Origin: Sternotherus odoratus
Taxonomy: Eukaryota > Chordata > Testudines > Kinosternidae
NCBI GenBank assembly: GCA_032164245.1
Contig: JAVMKO010000003.1
Span: 30,131,390-30,195,389 of the forward strand
DNA length: 64,000 bases
Reading direction: 5' to 3'
How positions within the stretch are numbered: the stretch's first letter is position 1; the number at the start of each line of letters is the position of its first letter. Positions 20,481-29,660 of this stretch are shown in pieces. The position numbers were made by a program, and so were the translations under genes. The notes below the pieces were generated by a model. The model worked only from the letters and a program-made list of their open reading frames with translations. It was not told the origin of the DNA and did no database searches.

Positions 20481-22018
20481 TGAAGTTTCTGTAGTCTCTT
20501 CCAATTACTTTTAGATGGATAGTGGCAATACTATGAACTAATCATGTGATGGATCTAGTGGCCTAGAGCCTGAATCCTGAAATTCTGCTAAGAGACACTA
20601 TTCTCAGGTCTGCAAATTTTTCACATGGGTGATCTAACACTACTGTTGAAATGAAATTGCTGCATGTTCTTTTGTAAAGTGCTATGAAAATGCAGAGTGC
20701 CACAAACGTTAATTAATTTTAATTATTTTAAAATAATAATGTATTTATTATTATCTTTGTACTTTTCATATAGCTCTAACTGTTGTAGTTGAAGTTCCTA
20801 AGACTAAAACTAGGAGAATTCCTCCAAGCTCTGGTATCATACCCTTTAAATCCTTTAATGCTGCTTTCTCCCTTAAATTGTCATTCGGTGAATGCACACA
20901 TAATTGCATTGCTAAGTACAGAGATTACTGAAAAAAATTTCAATTTCTACTGTCTAATGTTTTCCCTGCTCTCAGACATTTCTCATGCAACAAGCTCTGT
21001 GTAGAGTGTGTGTACACACTTTGAAAATAGGAAGTGCAAAAATCAGAAATCCACTATTACCTTTGCTATGAACAGAAAGCAGAATAATGAATTTTTTTGA
21101 CAATGTGTGGACTTCTTTTCATTTTTTCTGTAACAAGTTAATTATAGTGAGAAAGTCCAGAACTCCTTTTAACAGTGCCATCAAATAAAATATTATGAAT
21201 GAACTTAATTTTTTTCTGCTCAGAACTAAATGTTCCTACTTTCCTAAAGAGCTAACTCTAGAGCAGGTCAGGAAATTTAATGAAGCTATTTTTGATGAAA
21301 AATGTTGATTAATTAAAATCAAAGCTGGTTGTAGGTCAGTTTTGACAAATTTTTCATTCAGATTTTTTTTGGAAGTTGTGAAACATTTTGATTTGACCTG
21401 GTCTGAATTGTTCTGACTTTTCAATTTGCAAAAATTTTCAAGATTTTGATTTTTTTTTCTTGATTTGGAATGAGAACAAATTTCAAAATCTTAAGTTGTT
21501 TCAGGGTGAGAAAAATGTTTCCCATCCAGGTCTAACTCACAATTTCCAATTATCACGCTTTTTATTTTTAATACAAAGTCCATGCCAACTACCCACAAAA
21601 TGCCCACTGTGAAATGACCAGTAGCTGATATTTACGAGATCAAATAATGTTTTCAAAACACACTAATGATTTTGGGTGCCAAACATGAGACATCTTCAGA
21701 AGGGCATGATTTTCAAAAAGTATTGAACACGGAGCCTCTGGAAATAATGCCCCATTAAGGAATCTTAAATTGAAGATCTAAAAATGGAGGCACCCCAAAT
21801 CACTAGTCACTTTTGAAAATCTTGGCCGTAAGTAGTGCATCCATGGTTGGACAGTTCTTTAAGAGAGTTTAAGATGATCAAAAAGCCACCATTCCACAAT
21901 CATGAAATAGGACAACTTTGACTAAAACCACATCCTGTTTCAGTGGCAAAGTGAAAGCTGCAATAAGAAATAAAAAAAAACATGTAATACATGAGAAAAG
22001 GAGGGACTAGATAGCTAG
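20481..22018. other. Non-coding sequence, no gene recognised
   Basis: A piece around 20680-20710 (AAGTGCTATGAAAATGC) resembles a MIR-type 3' end. About 21290-21530 is AT-rich and repetitive. The small open frames at 20789-21004 and 21236-21424 have no support. Confidence 0.45.
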
Positions 22019-22023
22019 CTCTG

Positions 22024-22071
<48 letters not shown>

Positions 22072-22072
22072 A
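22019..22072. repeat. (CT)n(AT)n compound microsatellite
   Basis: About 20 CT units followed by about 7 AT units. Confidence 0.95.
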
Positions 22073-22192
22073 ATGAGAAGTTATGAAGTGTGGAAAATTG
22101 ATAAAGGAAGCTAAAAACACCAGGAAAAAATATATACCTGGCAGACCTTAGGATATTAATTCAGGTATAATGGGGTGAAATTTAACTGCCCA

Positions 22193-22256
22193 TGTTATAC
22201 AGGAGGTAAGATTAAATGATCTAATGTCCCTTCTGGCCTTAAACTCTATGAAATTA
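22193..22256 (+). mobile_element. CR1 3' tail remnant
   Basis: GGAGGTAAGATTAAATGATC then CCCTTCTGGCCTTAAACTCT follows the CR1-type terminal sequence (AGGTCAGACTAGATGATC, CCCTTCTGGCCTTA). Short and truncated. Confidence 0.7.
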
Positions 22257-22573
22257 TGAAGATTCAGCAGCTACATGATCTATCAAATCTGTAGATCAGT
22301 GATGTCATATAGAACCTGGTCAATATGAGAAATCAATGTATTTGTTCTTGAGACTAAAATTTACAATTGTGGCCTCTATTGTTGGGTACCCAACTTCAGC
22401 CATTTAGTGCCAAGGGTGCTGAATATCCACAATTCCAGTTTTGTTCATGACAGTTGTGAGTGCTCAGGACACTTGAAAATTCTGTTTTATGGCCACACCT
22501 ATGGAGGCAAAGTAGAAGACTTTACTGCTGTGATACATGAAAGACCTCCTTGCATTTTTCTGGAGAAGTATCA
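22257..22573. other. Non-coding sequence
   Basis: No gene or repeat recognised. This is the left flank of the Helitron and ends in the A expected at a Helitron target. Confidence 0.5.
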
Positions 22574-22698
22574 TCTATATATATAAAAGTCAAATGGTGT
22601 ATGCGTGCGTGCGTGTATGTACGTTCCCTTACTCCTTCCACACCGTTTGAGCTAGAGACTTGAAATTTGGTACAGTTATAGGCTTTAGGGTCCTAATC

Positions 22699-23165
22699 AG
22701 GGTAAGAATGAAAAAATTTTCAAATCTCATCTCTGATGCCCCCTAGGGGTGAAATTCTTTAAAGCCCATTCACATCAGCTGGGCAGCAGGTTAACACCTG
22801 CTGTTCTCTGTGACATAGTTATGATGTAATAATACCCCCCTCCAACGGACCCCGCACTCGCTCAGCTCTCTGCCCCCTGCCCCCCTCCAATGACTCCTTC
22901 AGGTAAGAATTGAAATTTTTTTAAATCTCACCCCCCTCCCCTCCTCCAACGGCCCCCGCACTCGCTCAGCTCTCTCCCCCTCCCCCCTCCACCGCCCCCC
23001 CCCCACTAACTCAGCTCTCTCCCCCCTCAGGTAAGAATAGACATTTTTTACAATCTCCCTCCCTCCCCCCAATCCAATGGCCCCCCCACTTGCTCAACTC
23101 TCTCCCCCCTCCTCCCTCCAACGGACCCCACACTCGCTCAGCTCTCTCCCCCCCCCCCACTCCGA
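22699..23165 (+). repeat. Minisatellite inside the Helitron
   Basis: Irregular tandem array of two alternating blocks: a C-rich block with CCAACGGACCCCGCACTCGC and TCAGCTCTCT, and a block beginning GGTAAGAAT followed by an A/T tract and AATCTC. The GGTAAGAAT block occurs three times (about 22701, 22902 and 23030). Confidence 0.8.
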
Positions 23166-23168
23166 CGG

Positions 23169-23186
23169 ACCCAAGCAACGCTGGGT
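23169..23186 (+). terminator. Helitron 3' hairpin
   Basis: ACCCA and TGGGT form a 5 bp stem with an 8-base loop just before the CTAG end. In Helitrons this hairpin marks the end of rolling-circle transfer. Confidence 0.75.
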
Positions 23187-23198
23187 ATTTTTGCTAGT

Positions 23199-24655
23199 CC
23201 TTTATAAAACTGATCATCATCATCTTCTTAGCGTTGTTCCCATGCTATGGCAGGGTCTGCTTGTCGGTATATCCGTCTCCATTTGGCTCGATCCAGGGCA
23301 TCTTCAGAGGTGGCGTTCACGCATTTCATGTCCTCCTTGATGCGATCCATCCAGCGTTTCTTGGGTCTACCACGGGGTCGCCGGCCACTAGGGTCCAGGT
23401 GCATGGCTGTCCTTGCCACCGAGTCTTCATTGCCACGTACAACATGTCCATACCATCTAAGCCTTCCTTCTCGCAGCTTTGCCACAATTGGCGCGACTCC
23501 CAGTCGTCGCTGGACATCGTCATTCATGGCGTGGTCGAATCGCGTTAGTCCAATGCACCATCGGAGCATTCGCATTTCCATCACGTGCAGAGCCTGCTCA
23601 TGCTTTGCTATCGCTGGCCAGCACTCCGATCCATAGAGGGCGACTGCGTGCACGACTGTTCTGTAGACCTTTGACTTGAGGCGCACGGGCATCTGGTGAT
23701 CACAGAGGATTCCACTCACCTGACACCACTTCATCCAGGCGGCGTTGACACGGGCGTGGGCATCCGGAAGGCTATCGCCGTAGCTGCATATGAGGGAGCC
23801 GAGATATTTGAATTGCTCTACCTTCTTCAGGTCTTCTCCACCAATGCTGATGGTTCCATTGGTTTGGGGACCACCTTCCATATATTCAGTTTTCTTGATG
23901 TTCAGCCGAAGTCCAAATTCGCCAAGCTGTTCATTCCATTGACGTGTTTGCTCTTGGAGGTTGTCACGTTGTTCATTCGCCAAGAAAACGTCGTCAGCAT
24001 ACAGGAGTGACCATGGATGAGGGGATTGGAGGTCAAACGTCACAGTGTCCATGCAAAGGACGAACAAAGCGCCGACCCCTGGTGTACTCCAACGTTGATG
24101 GCGAAGGAAGTGATGTTCCCACTGCACATCGGACCATGCTGGTGACGCTATGGTACAATAGTTGAATCCACCGGACGTATGCTTCGGGAACATTGTGGGA
24201 TCGTAGGGCATGCCAGATGAGTTTGTGTGGGACACGATCGAAGGCCTTTTCCTGGTCAAGGAATGCCATGTGGATGGGCTTGTTCTTCTCACGATGCTTC
24301 TCCAAAAGCAGCCAAACAACATGAATGGCGTCTGTCGTTCTGCATCCTTTGACAAAGCCACATTGGTTCGGAGTGATGGAGATAATCTTGCGGAGCCTGG
24401 CATCGATAACCCGTTCAAATATTTTCATGGCATGACACAGGAGTCAGATCGGTTGATAATTCTAGCATTCGGTCACGTCGCCCTTGCCCTTCTAAATTGG
24501 CACCGTAGTACTGGTTGTCCAAGTTTTTGGAGCTGCACCCTCATCGATGATTCGGTTAAAGAGGGCAGCAAGAATCGTGGCACCTTGGTGATTGAGGGTC
24601 TTCCAGGCTTCGGCTGGAATGTCATCGGGGCCGGTTGCCTTCCCATTCTTCATAG
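23199..24655 (-). pseudogene. RTE-clade LINE, 5'-truncated reverse transcriptase
   Basis: The minus strand encodes the reverse transcriptase of an RTE-like non-LTR retrotransposon. It begins inside the N-terminal region (NGKATGPDDIPAEAWKTL near 24650), passes RT motif A (AFLDQEKAFDRVPH) and motif C (LLYADD), and ends with the usual C-terminal run of this group (ALYGSECWP, EMRMLRWCIGLTRFDHA, LRWYGHVVR, RPRGRPKKRWMD). The stop is at 23228. Stops near 24480-24430 and a frameshift near 24080 (between the motif A and motif C frames) make it dead. The endonuclease domain is missing. The 3' end has ATGATGATGATC, as expected of RTE tails, and abuts the Helitron. Confidence 0.85.
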
Positions 24656-24659
24656 AAAA

Positions 24660-25153
24660 CTGATATCCATTCTAAAATCATTCTGAACATGCAATAATTC
24701 ACTTGGTCTGGCAAAGAATGCCACAGGTCACAATGATACACCATTTTAGTACACTGGGATACTGCAGAATAAGGAAATACCACCATTAAAAGCCGATACA
24801 AAGTGAGGACAAGATGATTTATATTTTATTTGAAACTTGAATGCAGAAGCAATTGCTCTGAGAATTCAATGATTCTTAACTTTCCAAGAAGAGACATTGT
24901 GTATGTCTGATGTTCATAGATTGAATAATGAATGGATGTACAGAAATGTTTTTGGACTCTACAAAATAAAGTAACAGCTAAATGAAATATTCAGATACAA
25001 ATATGCCTTGTTCTTTAATTGAATGTCTGCTGATAAAGACAGACTTTCAACAGGCTAAGTCCTTTATTAGATTATATTGCATGATTTTGAATGGTTTTAT
25101 TAAAAAGTTTATTAAAAGATACAATATAAGGGAAAATCCTGTCTTTCTGCAAG
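24660..25153. other. Non-coding sequence, no gene recognised
   Basis: AT-rich flank between the truncated RTE and the next MITE. No structure noticed. Confidence 0.5.
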
Positions 25154-25156
25154 TAA

Positions 25157-25432
25157 GGGCTGGTCTCCACTATGGGGGGGGGGGATCGACTGCAGATACG
25201 CAACTTCAGCTACGTGAATCACGTAGCTGAAGTTTGCGTATCTGCAGCCGACTTACCACTCATCCTCATGGCGGCGGTGGTCGGGCGGCGTGCTCCCCCG
25301 GCAAGCTGGAGTTCCGGAGTCGACGGGGGCACCGCGAGCGATCGATTTCTCGCCTCTTCATAAGACTCGAGAACTCAATCGCCAGAAGATCGATGGCTAC
25401 CCGCCGATTCAGCAGGTAGTGAAGACATACCC
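25157..25432 (+). mobile_element. Harbinger-type MITE, copy C
   Basis: Ends are GGGCTGGTCTCCACTA and, inward from the right, GGGTATGTCTTCACTA. TAA flanks both sides (25154-25156 and 25433-25435). The first internal palindrome is nearly perfect: GCAGATACGCAACTTCAGCT pairs with AGCTGAAGTTTGCGTATCTG around GAATC. This is the least decayed of the four copies. Confidence 0.92.
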
Positions 25433-25435
25433 TAA

Positions 25436-26920
25436 GAAGAGAGGGGAATTGTAATCCTCTAATACCCATAATCCTGTCATATTTTATAATGTAGTTTTAC
25501 ATAGGATATTCTAAACATTTAAGAATGCATAAAGCTATTGTGGTAAAAGGAGATGAAAGATGTATTGAGACTTTTATCAGTGGTAGATCAGGAGAGGAAC
25601 TAAAAGATAGGAGGAGACTGTATGATTAAAGCAAGGACAAGAAAACTGAATTGGATGTGCAGCATAAATGGGAAATTAGTGATATGAGCTAAATCAGAGA
25701 AAGGAGATTATTTTGACAACAGTCTTTTGGTTGGATTGAAATTGGGGCATGGCTGATATCAATAAATTATCAAGTTAATTGTTAGACTAGCCTATAGGTT
25801 TCAAGCACATATTATTGTATGATTTGCAAGGCACCTTGACATATATATTAATAGTGAAAAGTAATGTATCGTCTAAGGAACCAGATTCACAAACTCTGTT
25901 TTAAGTATAATACATTACCCTACCAAAGGGCTCAGTCTTTGATGCAGTTCTTTATCCTGGATAGATTTTATGTTATAAAAAATAGTCAAGTACTAGTTTT
26001 ATAGCATTTGGTAATTGTCGTTACCATTGGCCATCTTATCCTGAATCCCTGATTGTGACTGATACGTTTATAGATTTATTTTCTTATGAAAGACAACGAA
26101 CCTGATTTTCCAATAGTCCATTTACTCATCCATCAAAAATCTTATCACTATTGTATGCCAAAAAGTAGGACAGTGAATTGCAGAAATGAATAATTATAAA
26201 ACAACCTGGGCAATTAAATGGAAAGAGACTGTGATAAAGTATAATTTTACTGAATCACCTGCCAAAAGGAGTATTTTTTTAATATAAGACTCCAGAGATC
26301 AGAGCAGAAATAACTCATCAGAACACTATACTGTACATATTGCTTGACTGACCATGAAAAAGAAAACTTATATTATATCTAGCCCATCTCCCACAGGTTA
26401 CTATTCTGTTTTCAACTCAGAGTATTTGATACTGGTTTGATTCTGTCCATTATTCAGAATAGGTCATATCTTGAGCTAGTATAAACAGATTCGGTTCCAC
26501 TGAAATTAATGGAATTCTGCCAAGTTACACCAGCTAAGGTTATATCCCAGCTTATACATTCACAGAAAGCTACATGTCTCTGACACTCTTCCTAGATGTC
26601 TAGTTATTAGTTCATACTGATCATGGCTAATACAGAGCTTTTAGTCTTCCCCCCACCCCTAAACTTTTTCCATTACTTCTGTTCTGTGGACAACACAACC
26701 ATCCTGCCTGTCACTCAAGCCTGTACCCTGGGCATTATTTTCTACTAGGACCTCTTTCTAAGTCCTCAGATCCAGGCTATGGCTAAATCTTGCCCATTTT
26801 TCCTGCATAACATCTCTAAGAAAAGATCTTAAGCCATTCATAGATAAAACTCTCATCATCGTGCATTTCAACAACTTCAAGTCCATATCTCTGGTCTAGC
26901 AAACACAATCTTGCCCTGCT
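25436..26920. other. Non-coding sequence, no gene recognised
   Basis: AT-rich. No open frame of note, repeat family or RNA gene is visible. Confidence 0.5.
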
Positions 26921-26927
26921 CATGTCC

Positions 26928-27673
26928 TGTCATAAGTGTAAAGGGCTGGAGAGGGTTAAGGTTAGCTGAGAACAAGTGACGTAAGAGCTTCCCGGCCATG
27001 AGAGAGGGAGGGAGGAGTTTTTAGTTCAGTTTCGTTTTGCTTGCCATGTAGCTGGAAACGGGTCTCGGAGCATCTTTGGCTATTAAGATGACTCTACTCT
27101 TCTCTTATATTTCTACTTAGCTGATTGTAAGTGATCTTTGATATTATAAGCCTGTGCCTATTTGGGGTGTCTTGGTCCTTTTTAGAGGGGAGTTAGGGAA
27201 CCCCAGATTGTGAAGTGTACTGTATCTCTGTTTTATTCTCTTCCTTTATTAAATCTTGTTAGTTATAAAAACCGTCTGGTCTATTTCCCTTAAGGTTTTC
27301 TCTGCTTTCAAATTGGGAAGAGGGAAGGGAGGGGAATAGGTATCAGGACAGCTAAGTGTATAGCTGAAGTGTGGAGACTGTCTCTCGCTACCATCAGGTT
27401 AGACGGGGGAGGGGGAAGGGAACAGCCTCTAAGGGTCCGGCTCTCAGGTAGAGAGACGGAGGGTGGGGAAGGCCGGGGGCCCCTCCAAGCTTTTGGAAGT
27501 ACACCCAGATGGTGGCAGCCGTGGTTCCCCAAGAACCCCACTGGTAAAGGGGGAGTTTCTTGGGGTGTTGGGACTTAATTTGGCTGGGAAGCAGCTACGT
27601 TGAGTGGTTTGGGCTAGAAAAGAGTCCCAGTCTTTGTACTCAAGAGCACAGAGGCTGGGGTACCCCACTCTTA
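26928..27673 (+). mobile_element. Interspersed element of unknown class, copy 1 (746 bp)
   Basis: The same sequence recurs at 38977-39692. It begins TGTCATAAGTGTAAAGGGCT and ends CCCACTCTTA. Seven-base direct repeats CATGTCC flank it at 26921-26927 and 27674-27680, so the edges are well supported. The body has TTTATTAAATCTTGTTAGTT, then a G-rich second half with GATGGTGGCAGCCG. There is no long reading frame. TGTCA at the start recalls an LTR, but the end lies beyond the matching TGACA seen in copy 2, and the 7-8 bp duplication suits a hAT-like insertion better. I leave the class open. Confidence 0.75.
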
Positions 27674-27680
27674 CATGTCC

Positions 27681-29595
27681 ATTCGGAATGCTCTGCAAAG
27701 ATCACATTCCTAGCCCATCACTTTGATCATGTCTCCCTCTCTTCCCTTCTCTATCACATCACAAATAAGGTGCTTGGCTTCACTTTCAAGGCCCTTTATA
27801 GCCTATCCCCACCATATCTATCATTTCTCATTCACTATCTAGATGCCAACTTCCACTTCTGATTGGCACATGATGCCAATCTCCATTGCATACATTGTCA
27901 AATTTACAAGCAAGCGCCTTTATGCTTTTTCCCAATCTACCCCTTCCCTTACACTTTGAGGAGTTCCCCATAAATATATGCAAAACTATCTCATTATTCA
28001 CCTTCTAAATGCTCCTGTGCCGTGATGCTGACAAAAAAATTGACAATGATTAGGCTGCTGTTGTGCAGAGACCAGTGTGTATCATGTGATCAGTGCTGTC
28101 CTCATTTTTTCCTTTTATTTACAGTCTGTCCATCTCCACTGGTGGTCTCTGGTCTTACATTAAACAGTAAGTGCTTTGGGGGCCGGGACTGTCTTTTTGT
28201 TGTTTGTAGAGCACCTAGTTCAATGGGGTGTTAATGTGACTGTGGTGGGAATGGGGGGGACTGAATTTATTTCACCTTACTTGTATGCATAGAAGCATTA
28301 GACATCGCCACAATCGATCCCAAAGTGCTTTTTCCAGAACACGTTTAGTTCTCGTTACCATGTAATGCAATAAAGAAAATTGCCTTGAAGTCTCTAAGTG
28401 GTTTACTCCTGGAGGAGAAGATGCAGTCTCTGGTTCTTTCATGCCTCCAGAAGTGATTTATATTGGAAGACACCATTGTGTCACCTCCCATAGAAGTTCC
28501 AGGCTAGCCTTTTGTGTTGTGAGGAGGTGACTTTACAAAATTGAATCAGAGAAATGTTAACAGAAACACCTCACATATTTCCAGACCAATAGTCAGTGTC
28601 ACTTCATGTCTTACTGAGTAAATTAATGATACAAAGGAACTTACAAGTAAAGCCAAAACAATAATTGGATTTTTTTCAGTGGGGGGAGGGCAGCTCTATT
28701 TGCAATAAACTGAAAGTAAGATATTAAAGAAGATCATTATGCATATTTCTAGGTATCATTGTCTCTATTTAAAAGTCTATCCAGTCCTTCGTGGAATAGG
28801 AACTCTCCTCTTAGCTCTTCCTCCAGAATAATAAAGCTGCTTACTTGAGAGAAAATAATCCAAACATTCTGTTTCTCAGGTCACACAGCCATGACAATTC
28901 CACAATTTAGTTAGAAATAAATGTTTTGAAACATATAAAACTTTCACTTTGCCCTAAATGTTCCAGACAGGTTCACCATGATCTTCAGATCCACACTGAG
29001 GGGTTGGCATTAAAAAACAAATTACAATTTTCCCCATATTTCACCTGCACCTGCAAGCCATGAGAAACATAAAATTAACAGCTCACACTGCATCTGCTTA
29101 GCACAGGCAAACAGCAGCACTTCCCCACTATTATGGTCAAATGGCACCTTGAGTGATTTAGATGCAAATGTGTAACCGGCCTCTGCTCAAAATAAGTCTA
29201 GTGCAAAAGTAATGAGCCACTGAATTTGGACCATACATTCTGCATTAGCTGCTCTGCTTAACAGTAAAACTAGACAACAATTGCAAAATAGTCAACAAAA
29301 TTCTTCCACCTCATCCTATGTAAATGTTTGTCTATGTAGAATTAGTGTTTAGCCATAACACTTTAAAGTCCAGGATAAAGGGGGTGTTTGAAGGTTATTA
29401 TGAAGTGAAATATAATGCCTCTGGATTCTGAACTTTGGAAGAATTTGGACAAAAACGTCTGATTCTGACTGGAGATTGATGGGTTACTCAACAGAACATA
29501 AGGAAAGCCATATCTACTTCAGTGCAACAGATATAGTTTTTAAAAACATCACAAGATTTCTTCTTACTGAATTCTTGTTTTTAAAAACATCACAG
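27681..29595. other. Non-coding sequence with one short old repeat
   Basis: Open frames at 27560-27862 and 28022-28234 lack domains. The only repeat I can name is the L2/MIR-like tail at 28160-28250. A short direct repeat, TTTTTAAAAACATCACA, occurs at about 29538 and 29578. Confidence 0.45.
28160..28250 (+). repeat. MIR/L2-like 3' tail fragment
   Basis: AGTGCTTTGGGGGCCGGGAC, CTGTC and AGAGCACCTAGTTCAATGGG match the widespread amniote tail 'gggcagggactgtc..agcacctagcacaatgggg'. Another copy lies at 54320-54432. Confidence 0.55.
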
Positions 29596-29660
29596 TTTGG
29601 TTCAATGGTTTTCAGCACCCCCACTATACAAATTGTTCCAGCACCCCTGAGTCTAGGCAG
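29596..29660 (-). repeat. Probable DNA-transposon fragment (AGCACCCCCACTATA family)
   Basis: GGTTCAATGGTTTTCAGCAC, CCCCACTATACAAATTGTTC and CAGCACCCCTG resemble an old dispersed repeat I know from amniotes. No edges can be defined, so the class is uncertain. Confidence 0.35.

Larger units (their letters stand above)
22574..23197 (+). mobile_element. Non-autonomous Helitron (624 bp)
   Basis: All end features of a Helitron are visible. The 5' end is TCTATATATATAAAAGT. The 3' end is CTAG preceded by a short hairpin (ACCCA..TGGGT, 23169-23186) 7 bases before it. There is no target duplication, and the insertion lies between A (22573) and T (23198). It encodes no Rep/helicase. The 3' terminal phrase GCAACGCTGGGTATTTTTGC is a recurrent one among animal Helitrons. 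The interior is a C-rich minisatellite. Confidence 0.85.

Noticed and set aside
15816..20483. CTG as a 3 bp target duplication of the full Harbinger element
   Set aside because: It requires trimming the left and right ends unevenly compared with the MITE ends, so I report the duplication as unresolved.
22699..23165. Regularly repeated block that might be a CRISPR-like array
   Set aside because: Repeat spacing is irregular, spacers are themselves repetitive, and it lies inside a eukaryotic Helitron.
23234..24686. Plus-strand frames of 104-158 codons
   Set aside because: They are antisense shadows of the RTE reverse transcriptase on the minus strand.
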